Assembly: GCF_003634585.1 (NCBI RefSeq)
Contig: NZ_RBLG01000003.1
Coordinates: forward strand, 310,001 to 374,000
Source of the DNA: Gillisia mitskevichiae
GTDB lineage: Bacteria > Bacteroidota > Bacteroidia > Flavobacteriales > Flavobacteriaceae
Reading direction: 5' to 3'
Length of the DNA: 64,000 nt
Part shown: positions 55,901-64,000 of the stretch, one piece after another
Layout of the letters: each line of letters opens with the position of its first letter
How positions within the stretch are numbered: the stretch's first letter is position 1
The notes under the pieces: model-generated
What the model was told of the DNA's origin: nothing
What the model saw: only the letters and a program-made list of their open reading frames with translations
Databases searched by the model: none
Position numbers and translations under genes: made by a program

Positions 55901-57050
55901 GACATGTAACTATTATTGGTTTTTCAATATCGAAAGATGGAGTTCGTTCATAGATTTCTAAATCGAATTCGATTTTTATCCTTCTTCTAAACAAATCTAA
56001 TTCAGTAATATTCGCATTATCAACATACATTTTATCGCATGAATTAAAGGCTATATCAACCGGCAATTCTAATTGATCCTTAAAAAATGGATTTTGTAAA
56101 ATTCTATTATTATCATAAATTCTAATTCCGAATTCTTTATCATTAATACCTTGTTGAATTTGTAATGCGAATAATACCGCTTGCAATGTGGTTAAATTTT
56201 TATAATTCAAAAGCTGACTAAAATTTATTCGATTCGAATAATCTATAACATGAATAAAATCAAATTCATCGATAACAACACTTCCTGGCGAACCCATCCC
56301 GGTTAAAGTTGTAAGATATTGAAATGATGAATTTAAAACCAATACTTCTCCCCCGTTTGCTGTATGGCTTATATAAATATTCTTGTTAGAATCGACTCCA
56401 ATTCTGTAAGGTTCGCGTAAGGTATGTCCGGATGGCCCTTCGGTTTTTTTGATTTCAGTACCACTCTTATTATAAACCCTTAACTCACTACTCACATCAC
56501 TCTCAGCACCAGATCCATCATTATATATAACTACATAAATATTATCATCTTTATCTAAAGTAAGTCCTAAAGGCCTGAAGTAGGAAGTCCAAATTTGATT
56601 TAGTTCAACACCTGAGGAGTTAAATTTTCGAATTTTCCCATTATCCCTAAAAGGTGCTTGATCTTCATAATCAATTACATATATATTGTCATTACTATCC
56701 AATGCAACATCCAGAGGATCATTTAATTGACTTCTAGAAATAACCGTACCCAGAAGTATCCCTTCAGAATTATACTTTATAACTCCATCTCCAAAGGTTA
56801 GTCTATATACATTTCCTTTAGAATCTGTATCAATAGCAATTGTTAATCCACTTGTTTCAGCTTGAGTTACAGTACCAAATGGAACTGCATCTAACCACTC
56901 ATAACTTGGCGTAACATTAACCTGCCCCACCCCACTCAACGAAGAAAAAAGCATAAAAAACATGAGCCCAAAAAATAATATAGAATTCTGCCCAAGGCGA
57001 GTGTCTCGGGTAATGTGAAACCATAAAATTTCAGGGTAATTCTGTCTCAT
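52974..57050 (-). CDS. Large HYR-repeat and NHL-propeller T9SS secreted protein
   Basis: 1358 residues. A signal segment (about 24-43) is followed by NHL-like propeller repeats (about 70-370, for example DSNDNIYVIDYEDQ and DKDDNIYVVIYND). From about 376 come tandem beta-sandwich modules: three typical HYR repeats (CPSNITI, CPASITK, CPDDISE with TDNC or similar), then about eight divergent related units. The last 80 residues (YIYPNPTSG to the end) are a T9SS type A sorting domain, which directs export and surface attachment. It is probably a surface adhesin or glycan-binding protein. Confidence 0.88.
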   Translation of the reverse strand: MRQNYPEILWFHITRDTRLGQNSILFFGLMFFMLFSSLSGVGQVNVTPSYEWLDAVPFGTVTQAETSGLTIAIDTDSKGNVYRLTFGDGVIKYNSEGILLGTVISRSQLNDPLDVALDSNDNIYVIDYEDQAPFRDNGKIRKFNSSGVELNQIWTSYFRPLGLTLDKDDNIYVVIYNDGSGAESDVSSELRVYNKSGTEIKKTEGPSGHTLREPYRIGVDSNKNIYISHTANGGEVLVLNSSFQYLTTLTGMGSPGSVVIDEFDFIHVIDYSNRINFSQLLNYKNLTTLQAVLFALQIQQGINDKEFGIRIYDNNRILQNPFFKDQLELPVDIAFNSCDKMYVDNANITELDLFRRRIKIEFDLEIYERTPSFDIEKPIIVTCPSNITINTNPGENFAIVTYAPATATDNCSAKVTRTKGLASGSQFPIGPTLVEYTATDGAGNFAICSFTVTVNAVAGTDIEKPVITCPASITKNVDSGKCGAMVTFATATATDNSGEEITIVRTDNIDLNSGDIFPVGETIISFRATDGAGLIDECSFTITVVDNENPTISCPDDISETVGFGETGKVITYTAISFNDNCLGASSIQTAGFASGSEFPVGTTTNTFVVTDPNGNKAICSFDITITENEKQSPTFDCPDPNQTTILELDENCTFTVPDYSNRITNFENFENEPFFIQTQVRNGNVLTLTLRVFDGSEGEEAGSCQFLVNLEDQSPPAVICPNDIFVPYTGSKEYEIEDYFSLLTITDNCSDSFTYSQTPQPGVVISEDTRIEFTITDNNNNQSSCNFEVIFYEETELQILNCPENRTFEVDSNCSYLIPDIASTITTNIDGAVVTQNITPGFRVNGSLQLIITAKFEDQVDTCEVNLIAIDSINPLIICPGEQNETITEGEGFQLPNYILTSTYSDNCFIAEFKQQPEVGTIIYESTEVLLTVIDASGNPDSCSFIVNITSSNPDIELNCPSTQFEKLDENCQFLLPDYTPLSQVNFEAEVTQNPLPGSFINKNTDIILSAKGDVGTTTCVFKVMVEDATSPVAICIESMDLMLNANGQASLNPDSVDDNSYDACGIISKTLSQSIFTSADLGENTVLFTVTDAAGNSDFCETIVKVLPYDENAPDFSCIESLIIELDENGEAQIKPEDLYTGNGAGYEFSIDKSIFTCADKGSNDIQLTYTNGTIQGSCEVEVIVKDTSAPLVRVKDISVALNEFGSVSITAEMLDNGSSDNCGNLSFNISKLTFGCKELGENIVTFTATDSSGNSSSTTAIVTVTGDCNINPLPGVEYIYIYPNPTSGPFQFATPSGVTIQRVEIFDFRGRMILFKDFSETDFQYSMDLSGVQNAVYVLKLFTSEGIEIKRVIIE

Positions 57051-57255
57051 TGTGTTGCTTAGGGATTATAAATATAATGCTGATTCCCGTAATATATTGT
57101 GCTTACATGTTAACTTTAAAATACAAAAGGACTGTACAAAAGATGTATCACATATATCAAGCAACAAATCTAAGGAATTTCCATCCAAAAATTTAAGCCC
57201 AATATGTCCTACTAACTTTTATACAGTCCCTTAAGGAAACTGAAAATTCTTCTAT

Positions 57256-57975
57256 TTAGGCTTCGCCCTCTTTATTCTTAACTACCAATCTAAATCCTTC
57301 CCCATGAATATTCAAGATCTCTACATTCTCGTCAACCTTTAAATATTTACGAAGTTTAGCGATATATACATCCATACTTCTGGAAGTAAAATAATTATCG
57401 TCTCTCCAAATTTTGGTAAGCGCCAATTCTCTTGGCATAAGATCATTTTCATGTAATGCCAACAATCTTAATAATTCATTCTCTTTTGGAGAAAGTTTAA
57501 TAGGTTCTTTATCCATATAAGTTAAGAATCTTAACTTAGAATTTAAATGTAAACCTCCAATTTGAAATTCAAATTGTTTACTATCTGCTACGCTATCTGT
57601 AGCTTTACGCTGCATAATAGCTTTAATTTTCATTAAAAGCACTTCACTATCAAAAGGTTTGTTTAAGTAATCATCTGCCCCTACTTTGTAACCTTTTAAT
57701 ACATCTTCTTTCATCGCTTTTGCAGTTAAGAAAATAATAGGCACATCTTCATTCTTATCTCTAATTTCTTTAGCTAGAGTAAATCCGTCTTTATAAGGCA
57801 TCATTACATCTAAGATACAAAGATCGAAATCGTCTTTTTTAAACTTTTCAAAACCTTCCATCCCATTTTTAGCATGAGTAACTTCATAGTCATTCATCGC
57901 TAAATAATCTTTTAGCACCGTTCCAAAATTTGGATCGTCTTCTACTAATAAAATTTTCTTGTTTTCAGTTTCCAT
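57256..57975 (-). CDS. OmpR-family response regulator
   Basis: 239 residues. Receiver domain (1-120) with phospho-acceptor Asp56 in DLCILDVMMP, acidic pocket EDD near 12-14 and the conserved Lys in FLTAKAM. A winged-helix DNA-binding domain (about 135-235, with SPKENELLRLLALHENDL) follows. It starts 3 bases after the histidine kinase stop and is its partner. The pair resembles RprXY-type systems of Bacteroidota; the signal is unknown. Confidence 0.94.
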   Translation of the reverse strand: METENKKILLVEDDPNFGTVLKDYLAMNDYEVTHAKNGMEGFEKFKKDDFDLCILDVMMPYKDGFTLAKEIRDKNEDVPIIFLTAKAMKEDVLKGYKVGADDYLNKPFDSEVLLMKIKAIMQRKATDSVADSKQFEFQIGGLHLNSKLRFLTYMDKEPIKLSPKENELLRLLALHENDLMPRELALTKIWRDDNYFTSRSMDVYIAKLRKYLKVDENVEILNIHGEGFRLVVKNKEGEA

Positions 57976-57978
57976 ATA

Positions 57979-59538
57979 TTATGTTATTAATGGTAATTTA
58001 ATTATAAATGTACTTCCCTTTCCACGTTCGCTTTCCACATGAATGGTTGCGTGATGGTCGTCTAGTATTCTTTTTACATAAGCAAGGCCTAAACCATGAC
58101 CCTTTACATTATGAATATCTCCAGTATGTTCCCTGTAGAATTTTTCAAATATTTTTTTCTGAACAACTTTTGTCATTCCAGCACCTTGATCTCTGATCTT
58201 CAAAATTATGGAATTTCTAACGTTTTCTGTATATATATCTATTTTTGGTTCCTCTAAAGAGTATTTTATAGCATTATCTAGAATATTTACTATCACATTT
58301 GTTAAATGATCTTCATTTCCTAAAACTGAAGACTTTAATGCTCCAAAATGATTTTTTACATAGCCATTTCTGTCTTCAACTATCAATTCTACGTGTGTTA
58401 GCGCATCTTCTACAAGTTCATGAAGCTGTAATCGTTCCTTCTTAAGATCCAATTCATTTTTCTCCAGTTTAGAGATCTGCAATACATTTTCTACTTGTGC
58501 ATGCATCCTCTTATTCTCATCTCGAATCATTTGGAGGTATCGCGCAACCTTACTTTGATCGTTAACTACCTTTGGATTCTTGATCGCATCTAATGCTAGA
58601 TTTATAGTTGCAATAGGAGTTTTAAACTCATGCGTCATGTTATTTATAAAATCTGTCTTTATCTGAGAGATCTGTCTTTGCTTAATTAATTGCGATAAAG
58701 CACTAGAATAAGCTATTACAATAATTAGGGTAAATATTATAGACAAAGCAGCCATAAGAATTACAGAAGAAAGTACTACTTCCTTTTTTTCAGTAAAATT
58801 AACCAACAACTGATAATTACTTTTCCCTGAAACATCTACATATAAAGGAACTGAATAAGTTGCTGGGGCATCCACTATAAAATTATCTGAATGAACTTTG
58901 GTTGCAAGTGAATTTGTAAATACTCCAAACTCGAAAGCAGATTTTAAATTAAAATTTTGCAACTCCTCTTTAATAGTTGCCTCCAGCTCCCCTTTAGAAA
59001 GCCTTTTATGAATAGGTATCTTAGAAGTGAATTCAGAAATATAGGCACTTAACATGTCCTTTTCCACCTCTTCCATTCTCATTAATCTTTCCAAACGATC
59101 CTCTGTAGATATGCTCCCAGAAACCTGATCTTTATTTAAAAAATCATTGACTTTGCTATTAATTAAATTAGCAAGCTGAATGCTATCTGAGGTAGAAACC
59201 AGAAAATTAGAAGACTCCTTAGCGTTTTCTTCTATTGTCTTATTATAGTTCTTATTGGGATTCTGCCCATATTCATTTAAACCAAAATATTTTTCAAGAT
59301 TTACGCTATTTAATTTTAGAGAGGCGCTATCTTCAAAATCAAAATTAAACCAAAATGCTTCTAATTCCTTGTTCTGAAGATCTTTAGAAACATTAATAAG
59401 CACTTGTTTTGCATTATAAGAAAACTGTTCTTCCTTATCATCTACAGTACTTTTTATCCAATACCCCTGTACGAAAATTATACCAATGAGCGATAAGCTC
59501 ATAAGCACAACTAGGAGGAAGAATAATCTTTTATTCAT
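57979..59538 (-). CDS. Sensor histidine kinase
   Basis: 519 residues from ATG 59538. ATG 59562 is also in frame, but a -7 promoter element lies between the two. Two membrane segments (near 8-28 and about 250-275) flank a periplasmic sensor region. The kinase core has MTHEFKTPIATI with the phospho-His, NVIVNILDNAIKYS (N box), RDQGAGM and GHGLGLAYVK. It phosphorylates the response regulator encoded 3 bases downstream. The sensor part has no named domain that I recognise. Confidence 0.93.
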   Translation of the reverse strand: MNKRLFFLLVVLMSLSLIGIIFVQGYWIKSTVDDKEEQFSYNAKQVLINVSKDLQNKELEAFWFNFDFEDSASLKLNSVNLEKYFGLNEYGQNPNKNYNKTIEENAKESSNFLVSTSDSIQLANLINSKVNDFLNKDQVSGSISTEDRLERLMRMEEVEKDMLSAYISEFTSKIPIHKRLSKGELEATIKEELQNFNLKSAFEFGVFTNSLATKVHSDNFIVDAPATYSVPLYVDVSGKSNYQLLVNFTEKKEVVLSSVILMAALSIIFTLIIVIAYSSALSQLIKQRQISQIKTDFINNMTHEFKTPIATINLALDAIKNPKVVNDQSKVARYLQMIRDENKRMHAQVENVLQISKLEKNELDLKKERLQLHELVEDALTHVELIVEDRNGYVKNHFGALKSSVLGNEDHLTNVIVNILDNAIKYSLEEPKIDIYTENVRNSIILKIRDQGAGMTKVVQKKIFEKFYREHTGDIHNVKGHGLGLAYVKRILDDHHATIHVESERGKGSTFIIKLPLIT

Positions 59539-59542
59539 GCTC

Positions 59543-59550
59543 CAAAAATA
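59543..59550 (-). promoter_or_regulatory. -7 promoter element before the histidine kinase
   Basis: On the minus strand this reads TATTTTTG, an exact TAnnTTTG ending 4 bases before ATG 59538. It points to a leaderless mRNA and to the shorter start. Confidence 0.55.
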
Positions 59551-59604
59551 AGATTTTAACATTTAGAGCTTCACCCATTTAACCAAATGTTAACAAAACT
59601 GAGG

Positions 59605-60195
59605 CTAATTTTTACCAGTGTTTATCAGAATTTCATGAAGATTTCTCACTTGCTCTTCTGTAGAGGGAAGATTTATATTAATTATCTCGAAATTAGCTAA
59701 TTTTCGCTTTTTCTCATCACTCCATTGATGCTTAAGTCTAGCCTCAATTTCTGCTAACGAACTTTTATCTCGAGCCTGTATTCTTTTAATTCGCTCTTCT
59801 AAAGGAGCAGTTACTAAAATTACAAGATCACAGTTATTGTGACCACCAGCTTCAAAAAGAATTGCAGCTTCATAAATAACATAAGAACTGTCTTGCTTAT
59901 TTTTCCATTCAAGAAAATCTAAAGCTACTGCCGGATGAACAACATCGTTCAATTGCTTAAGTTTTTCTGGGGAATTAAAAACCTGATCGGCTATAAATTT
60001 CCTGTTTAAAATCCCCTCATTATAGGCATTTTCACCAAACAATGAAACAATTTTGGATTTCAACTTCTCATTAGTATTCATCAGGGATTTACCGGCATTA
60101 TCTGCTATGTAAACTGGAACCCCTAAATCTTTAAAAAAATTGGCCACAGTGGTCTTACCACTGCCCATCCCACCGGTTAGTCCTACTACTCTCAT
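59605..60195 (-). CDS. coaE: Dephospho-CoA kinase
   Basis: 196 residues. GLTGGMGSGKTTVA is the P-loop, and VVHPAVALDFLEW and YVIYEAAILFEAG are conserved. It phosphorylates dephospho-CoA in the last step of coenzyme A synthesis. It overlaps the YbbR gene by an ATGA stop-start, so it is translated as the last gene of the GT2-YbbR-coaE operon. Confidence 0.95.
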   Translation of the reverse strand: MRVVGLTGGMGSGKTTVANFFKDLGVPVYIADNAGKSLMNTNEKLKSKIVSLFGENAYNEGILNRKFIADQVFNSPEKLKQLNDVVHPAVALDFLEWKNKQDSSYVIYEAAILFEAGGHNNCDLVILVTAPLEERIKRIQARDKSSLAEIEARLKHQWSDEKKRKLANFEIININLPSTEEQVRNLHEILINTGKN

Positions 60196-61148
60196 CGTTT
60201 AATTACAAATTGAATTTTCTTCTCGTTAAGTCTAATATTGTTTACTTGGGTAGGTTCTTCCAGAATTTGTGCTATTAAGAAGCCATCACTATCCTTAGCA
60301 TTCTTAAAGTCTACAGCAACCACAAAAGAGGAGGAGTCAATTTTCTCAAAATCATTTAAACTTACCTGGTAATAAATAACTACATCTTTAGGAAAAATTA
60401 CAACGTTGGTCCCTTCCGGAACATTTAATAATTTTATAGGGATCTCTACTTTCCCTTCTGTAAATTTTTCTGTTCTCACAGAATAATTCACTTCTTCCTG
60501 AAATAAGGAAACCCCTTTAAGATTTGCCGTTTCTAGTTTCACATTTCCTTTAACATCGTTACTTATATTATTGATCTTTAAAGGCCTAGTCCTTATGCTG
60601 GTAAGAGTATCCAAAATGCTTGCAGATCCACTTATCATTATAGAATCTGGCTGTAATTTAATTTCTTCTAATGCAGAATAACCAACTGCGAAGCTGAGAT
60701 CTATAGATGATAAAACAGCCACCTTTTTAACTGCTCGTTGTTCAAAACTTATTTTTATATTCTTCTGAAGAAAAACAACTTTTTCATAATCCAGATTTAA
60801 CTGAGATAGAATAGCAGATTTCTGTTTTTCTAGATCATACACCAAAGATTTTCCTTCTTCACTGGCATCGCTAATATCTATGTTAATTTTTTGAGGGAAC
60901 ATTCGGTTCCAGGCAATATAAAATCCTCGATCCCGAATTCTTAAATCCATTGTTTTTGGAGTGTCTCCAACTAAGATCTTATCTTTAGGAAGGTTGGTAT
61001 AAATAATGGGCATTTCTAATACTTCTGAGTATTCTTTAGAAAATTGCACAACCACCCAAATCACCGCAGAAAAGCCGAGAAAAAAAGAAAAGGTCTTTAA
61101 AGGCCCTCTTTTAATCCATGGTTTTCTTTCTTTCAATTTAGTCTTCAT
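60192..61148 (-). CDS. YbbR-like (CdaR-type) domain protein
   Basis: 318 residues. One N-terminal membrane segment (about 20-40) is followed by YbbR-like beta modules, for example EMPIIYTNLPKDKILVG and ILNTVP-type repeats. YbbR/CdaR proteins in Firmicutes regulate cyclic-di-AMP synthase; the role in Bacteroidota is not settled. It overlaps GT2 at its start and coaE at its end. Confidence 0.83.
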   Translation of the reverse strand: MKTKLKERKPWIKRGPLKTFSFFLGFSAVIWVVVQFSKEYSEVLEMPIIYTNLPKDKILVGDTPKTMDLRIRDRGFYIAWNRMFPQKINIDISDASEEGKSLVYDLEKQKSAILSQLNLDYEKVVFLQKNIKISFEQRAVKKVAVLSSIDLSFAVGYSALEEIKLQPDSIMISGSASILDTLTSIRTRPLKINNISNDVKGNVKLETANLKGVSLFQEEVNYSVRTEKFTEGKVEIPIKLLNVPEGTNVVIFPKDVVIYYQVSLNDFEKIDSSSFVVAVDFKNAKDSDGFLIAQILEEPTQVNNIRLNEKKIQFVIKR

Positions 61149-62148
61149 TTGTAAAAAATAGCTTTGGGAATGCTTCCTGAGGTTGCATTTTTAAAAATTT
61201 CAGTTTCCAGATAGCGTTTAAAAAACCCACTCCATAACCTAAGAACTGAATAAATGTTGCCATTATTGCAGCAATTCCAATATAACCACTTTTATTTTTT
61301 ATTCCAGCATCTATTCCAATTATTAAAAAATAGAACAGATAAAACCAGATAAAAAAGGAGAAACCTAACATCCAGAAAATTATCGCAAGAGCAAAGCCTG
61401 AAATAAATAGTGTAGGAAACCAAAAGGTGATCTTTGCAGATTGCGGGTGCCAGGAATTTAAAATTGGCCGCACCATTCCAAATTTATTCACCTGTGTATA
61501 GAATTTATTCCAATCTATTCTACGCTTGTGAAATACGATGGCATTAGGAATAAGGATGGTCTCAAATCCTTCTTTAAGTAATCTCAAGGCTAGATCTGGA
61601 TCTTCTCCTGGGTGTATCAATCCAAAACCACCAGATTCAACAAAGGCTTTTTTAGATAAGCCCATATTAAAACTTCTTGGTTGAAATTTGTTAACTGCCT
61701 GTTTATTACCACGAATTCCTCCTGTAGTTAATAGGGAAGTCATCGAATAATTTATGGCTTTTTGAAGATCTGTAAAACTTTCATGCGCCGCATCTGGGCC
61801 ACCAAAACAATCGTAATAATTAGAAGATAAAAAAGTGTCTACTTCAAATAAATAATTTTTAGGTAGCAATACATCGGAATCCAGAATGAGAAAATAATTT
61901 CCCTTAGCCAGCTTCATTCCATAATTTCTGGAATCGCCAGGGCCAGTGTTTTCTTTGTAATAATAACTGATATTCAACTTACCCTTGAAATCTTCTATAA
62001 CTTCTTCCGAAGAAATACTAGAACCATCTTCCACAATCACAATTTCAAAATGGCCATTAAAATCCAAATCCTGCATGCTTTCCAACAATTCCCGGATCTC
62101 ATCTGGCCTGTTATAAACAGGGATTATAAAAGAATATTCTAATTGCAT
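61138..62148 (-). CDS. Family 2 glycosyltransferase, membrane-associated
   Basis: 336 residues. The GT-A fold opens with YSFIIPVYNRPDEI, then EIVIVEDGSS and the DxD motif in LILDSDVLLP. Three hydrophobic segments at about 240-320 would hold it at the inner membrane. It transfers sugar from a nucleotide sugar to an acceptor, perhaps in surface polysaccharide synthesis. The start ATG 62148 has a TATATTTG only 2 bases upstream (see rejected items). Confidence 0.88.
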   Translation of the reverse strand: MQLEYSFIIPVYNRPDEIRELLESMQDLDFNGHFEIVIVEDGSSISSEEVIEDFKGKLNISYYYKENTGPGDSRNYGMKLAKGNYFLILDSDVLLPKNYLFEVDTFLSSNYYDCFGGPDAAHESFTDLQKAINYSMTSLLTTGGIRGNKQAVNKFQPRSFNMGLSKKAFVESGGFGLIHPGEDPDLALRLLKEGFETILIPNAIVFHKRRIDWNKFYTQVNKFGMVRPILNSWHPQSAKITFWFPTLFISGFALAIIFWMLGFSFFIWFYLFYFLIIGIDAGIKNKSGYIGIAAIMATFIQFLGYGVGFLNAIWKLKFLKMQPQEAFPKLFFTNED

Positions 62149-62193
62149 TTCAAATATAATTACTTCAAAAATTTAGCTATTATAAGGTAAAAC

Positions 62194-62216
62194 TAAGCCC
62201 CGAAGAACGGGGCTTA
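62194..62216 (-). terminator. Rho-independent terminator after fabI
   Basis: A perfect 9-bp stem (TAAGCCCCG and CGGGGCTTA) with a 5-base loop is followed by GTTTTA on the minus strand. It separates fabI from the GT2 operon. Confidence 0.88.
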
Positions 62217-62238
62217 ACTATTTATATTTTCATAGAGA

Positions 62239-63060
62239 TTACTCCATATCTTTCATAAAAGTCTCCATTACTTGCTGGCTTACACCCATGTTAGAGAATC
62301 CTCCATCGTTGTAAAGATTTTGAAGAGTAACTCTTTTTGTAAGATCCGAGAATAAAGAGATCGTATAGTTAGCACAGTCTATTGCAGTTGCATTTCCTAG
62401 AGGCGACATTTTATCTGCATACGCTATAAATCCGTCAAATCCTTTAACACCTTGCCCAGCCGTAGTTGGAGTTGGAGATTGAGAAATTGTATTTACTCTT
62501 ACTTTTTTATCTTTTCCGAAGAAATATCCAAAACTACGAGCTATAGATTCTAAATATGCTTTATTATCTGCCATGTCATTATAATCTGGGAACACACGTT
62601 GTGCTGCCATATACGTTAATGCCACAATACTTCCCCACTCGTTCATAGCATCTTTTTTATAAAGAGCTTGCATGGTCTTATGGAAAGAAACCGCAGAAAC
62701 ATCCCAACCTTTAGTAGTATAATCGTAGTTCATATCTGTATAGTGATTTCCTTTTCTCACATTTACAGACATTCCAATAGAGTGCAATACAAAATCTAAT
62801 TTCCCGCCAAGGATCTCTTGTGCTTTATCTACTAAATTTTCAAGATCTTCTACTTTTGTAGCATCTGCAGGGATAATTTGAGAATTTGTTTTTTCAGCAA
62901 GTTGATTGATACTCCCCATTCTCATTGCGATTGGCGCATTGGTTAGCACAAAAGTTCCACCTTCTTCGTGAACACGTTCAGCTGTTTTCCAAGCGATAGA
63001 ATTTTCATCTAAAGCCCCAAAAATAATTCCTCTTTTCCCTTTAAGTAGATTGTATGACAT
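62239..63060 (-). CDS. fabI: Enoyl-[acyl-carrier-protein] reductase [NADH]
   Basis: 273 residues, short-chain dehydrogenase fold. IIFGALDENSIAWKTAERV is the FabI-type cofactor motif; Tyr160 and Lys167 (YNDMADNK) form the Y-x6-K active site, with Tyr150 upstream. It reduces enoyl-ACP in the final step of each fatty acid elongation cycle. It begins 50 bases after recN and ends at a terminator. Confidence 0.96.
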   Translation of the reverse strand: MSYNLLKGKRGIIFGALDENSIAWKTAERVHEEGGTFVLTNAPIAMRMGSINQLAEKTNSQIIPADATKVEDLENLVDKAQEILGGKLDFVLHSIGMSVNVRKGNHYTDMNYDYTTKGWDVSAVSFHKTMQALYKKDAMNEWGSIVALTYMAAQRVFPDYNDMADNKAYLESIARSFGYFFGKDKKVRVNTISQSPTPTTAGQGVKGFDGFIAYADKMSPLGNATAIDCANYTISLFSDLTKRVTLQNLYNDGGFSNMGVSQQVMETFMKDME

Positions 63061-63110
63061 GTATGTTGTTTTTTATGGTTGTATTAGCTGGTAAATATAA
63101 TAAACTTCAA

Positions 63111-64000
63111 TTAATTGAGCAGCGCTTTTGCATGCGCCATTGCCGATTCACTTTTCGTATTTCCACCAAGCATCATTGCAAGTTCCACTATTCTATCTTC
63201 TAATGCGAGTTCCTCAATTTTAGTAACCGTAGTTTCGCCGATGTCTTCTTTGAAAATTTTAAAATGCTTGCTTCCCTTCCCTGCAATTTGTGGTAAATGA
63301 GTGATCGCTATTACCTGCATACTTAAGCCCATCTTTTGAAGGATATCCCCCATTTTTTGCGCAATATCTCCGGAAACTCCCGTATCTATCTCATCAAAAA
63401 CAATGGTTGGTAATTTGCTTTGTGTAGCCAAGATGCTTTTTACAGCCAGCATGATCCTTGATAATTCCCCTCCAGAAGCTGCTTTTTTAAGTTCATTAAA
63501 ATCTCCTCCTTTATTCGCAGATAAATACCAATTTAATAGATCTTGCCCATTAGCGAAGAAATCTGATTGTTGAGTAAGCTCAATTTTTAATCGTGCATTA
63601 GGCATTCCAAGTTCCGCAACAATTTTTTCTACAGTGGTGACAAAGGATGGAATGATCTTTTTACGATTATTATGCAAGTCTAAAGAAACACTTTCTAACT
63701 GTTTTCTACTCTTTAAAAGCTCCTGCTGTAACTTTTCAAGATCGGCATCGGCATTTTCTGTAAGGGCTACTTTTTCATTTAAGCTATTGGTGATCTCTAT
63801 TAACTCTTCTACACTAGCAGCCGAATGCTTCTTTTGTAAATTATAAATAAGCTGAAGTTTTGAATTTACTTGTTCCAATTCTTCAGGATTGGCTTCTACT
63901 CGCTCCAATGAATTTTCTAATTCTTGCCCTACATCATCCAGTTCTATAATTACACTTTCTATTCGCTCTTGTAGGGCAGCGTAGTTTGCAGAAAATTTAG
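63111..64000 (-). CDS. recN: DNA repair protein RecN (C-terminal part, gene continues beyond window)
   Basis: The reading frame stays open to the window edge with residues such as KFSANYAALQERIESV, so the N-terminus lies outside. Visible are the coiled-coil middle and the ATPase C-terminus: ASGGELSRIMLAVKSILA (ABC signature), PTIVFDEIDTGVSG (Walker B), VIAITHLPQIAG (H-loop). RecN is an SMC-like ATPase that helps double-strand break repair. fabI follows on the same strand. Confidence 0.95.
   Translation of the reverse strand, partial: KFSANYAALQERIESVIIELDDVGQELENSLERVEANPEELEQVNSKLQLIYNLQKKHSAASVEELIEITNSLNEKVALTENADADLEKLQQELLKSRKQLESVSLDLHNNRKKIIPSFVTTVEKIVAELGMPNARLKIELTQQSDFFANGQDLLNWYLSANKGGDFNELKKAASGGELSRIMLAVKSILATQSKLPTIVFDEIDTGVSGDIAQKMGDILQKMGLSMQVIAITHLPQIAGKGSKHFKIFKEDIGETTVTKIEELALEDRIVELAMMLGGNTKSESAMAHAKALLN

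Noticed and set aside
57165-57172. TAGATTTG (minus strand) as promoter of the HYR-repeat gene
   Set aside because: The match to TAnnTTTG is exact but no TTG lies at the right distance, and the leader would be over 100 bases; too weak to list as a feature.
62149-62158. TATATTTG -7-like element directly before the GT2 glycosyltransferase start (minus strand)
   Set aside because: It ends 2 bases before the ATG, so transcription would begin inside the coding sequence. No suitable later start codon exists, so it is probably chance.
1-64000. tRNA, rRNA, tmRNA, CRISPR array or insertion sequence
   Set aside because: No cloverleaf, regularly spaced repeat array or transposase motif was seen on either strand by reading; a covariance or HMM search was not possible here.

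Overview
The window looks like a chromosomal segment of a low-GC member of the Bacteroidota, most likely a marine Flavobacteriaceae. Supporting signs are a SusC/SusD/SusE starch locus with surface lipoproteins, several carboxypeptidase-D-capped TonB-dependent receptors, a type IX secretion (T9SS) substrate, DUF5686 and DUF6503 families, and repeated TAnnTTTG promoter elements of the Bacteroidota primary sigma factor. Most genes are housekeeping or nutrient acquisition. No phage, insertion sequence, CRISPR array, tRNA or rRNA was seen.

Layout. 1-4429: end of a starch/maltodextrin utilisation locus (SusC tail, SusD, SusE-like binding lipoprotein, GH13 amylase), followed by convergent galM. 6092-13081: an iron-type TonB receptor, an NhaC antiporter, a saccharopine dehydrogenase-like enzyme and an M20 amidohydrolase. 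13182-22047: nitrogen assimilation, with gltBD on the minus strand and, divergently, a decayed porin, a PII protein and Amt. 22154-33919: sucC, an MFS exporter, lysA, a DUF389 membrane protein with a lipid-kinase-like N-terminal half, a CatA-like acetyltransferase, an FKBP lipoprotein, a second receptor paralogous to the one at 6092, and a flavin monooxygenase. 34007-41433: an Oar-like receptor, small proteins, a compact ABC module and a lipoprotein. 41639-52891: smpB, DUF5686, pcm, a Gfo/Idh oxidoreductase, hbd, DUF1015, a YggS-type PLP protein, an exonuclease/GIY-YIG fusion, a K+ channel and miaA. 52974-64000, minus strand: a large HYR-repeat T9SS protein, a histidine kinase/response regulator pair, coaE, a YbbR protein, a glycosyltransferase, fabI and the C-terminal part of recN.

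How the genes connect. The starch proteins bind, import and begin to cut alpha-glucans at the cell surface, and GalM supplies the usable hexose anomer. PII and Amt sense and import ammonium, and GltBD works downstream in its assimilation. I saw no convincing new multi-gene defence or biosynthetic system. The most unusual observations are a porin wrecked by a nonsense codon and an internal deletion, the lipid-kinase-like/DUF389 fusion, two long near-perfect intergenic hairpins, a 12-bp palindrome inside a receptor promoter, a two-copy REP-like repeat, an ABC ATPase paired with a 92-residue membrane protein, and promoter elements placed so close to start codons that leaderless mRNAs are likely.
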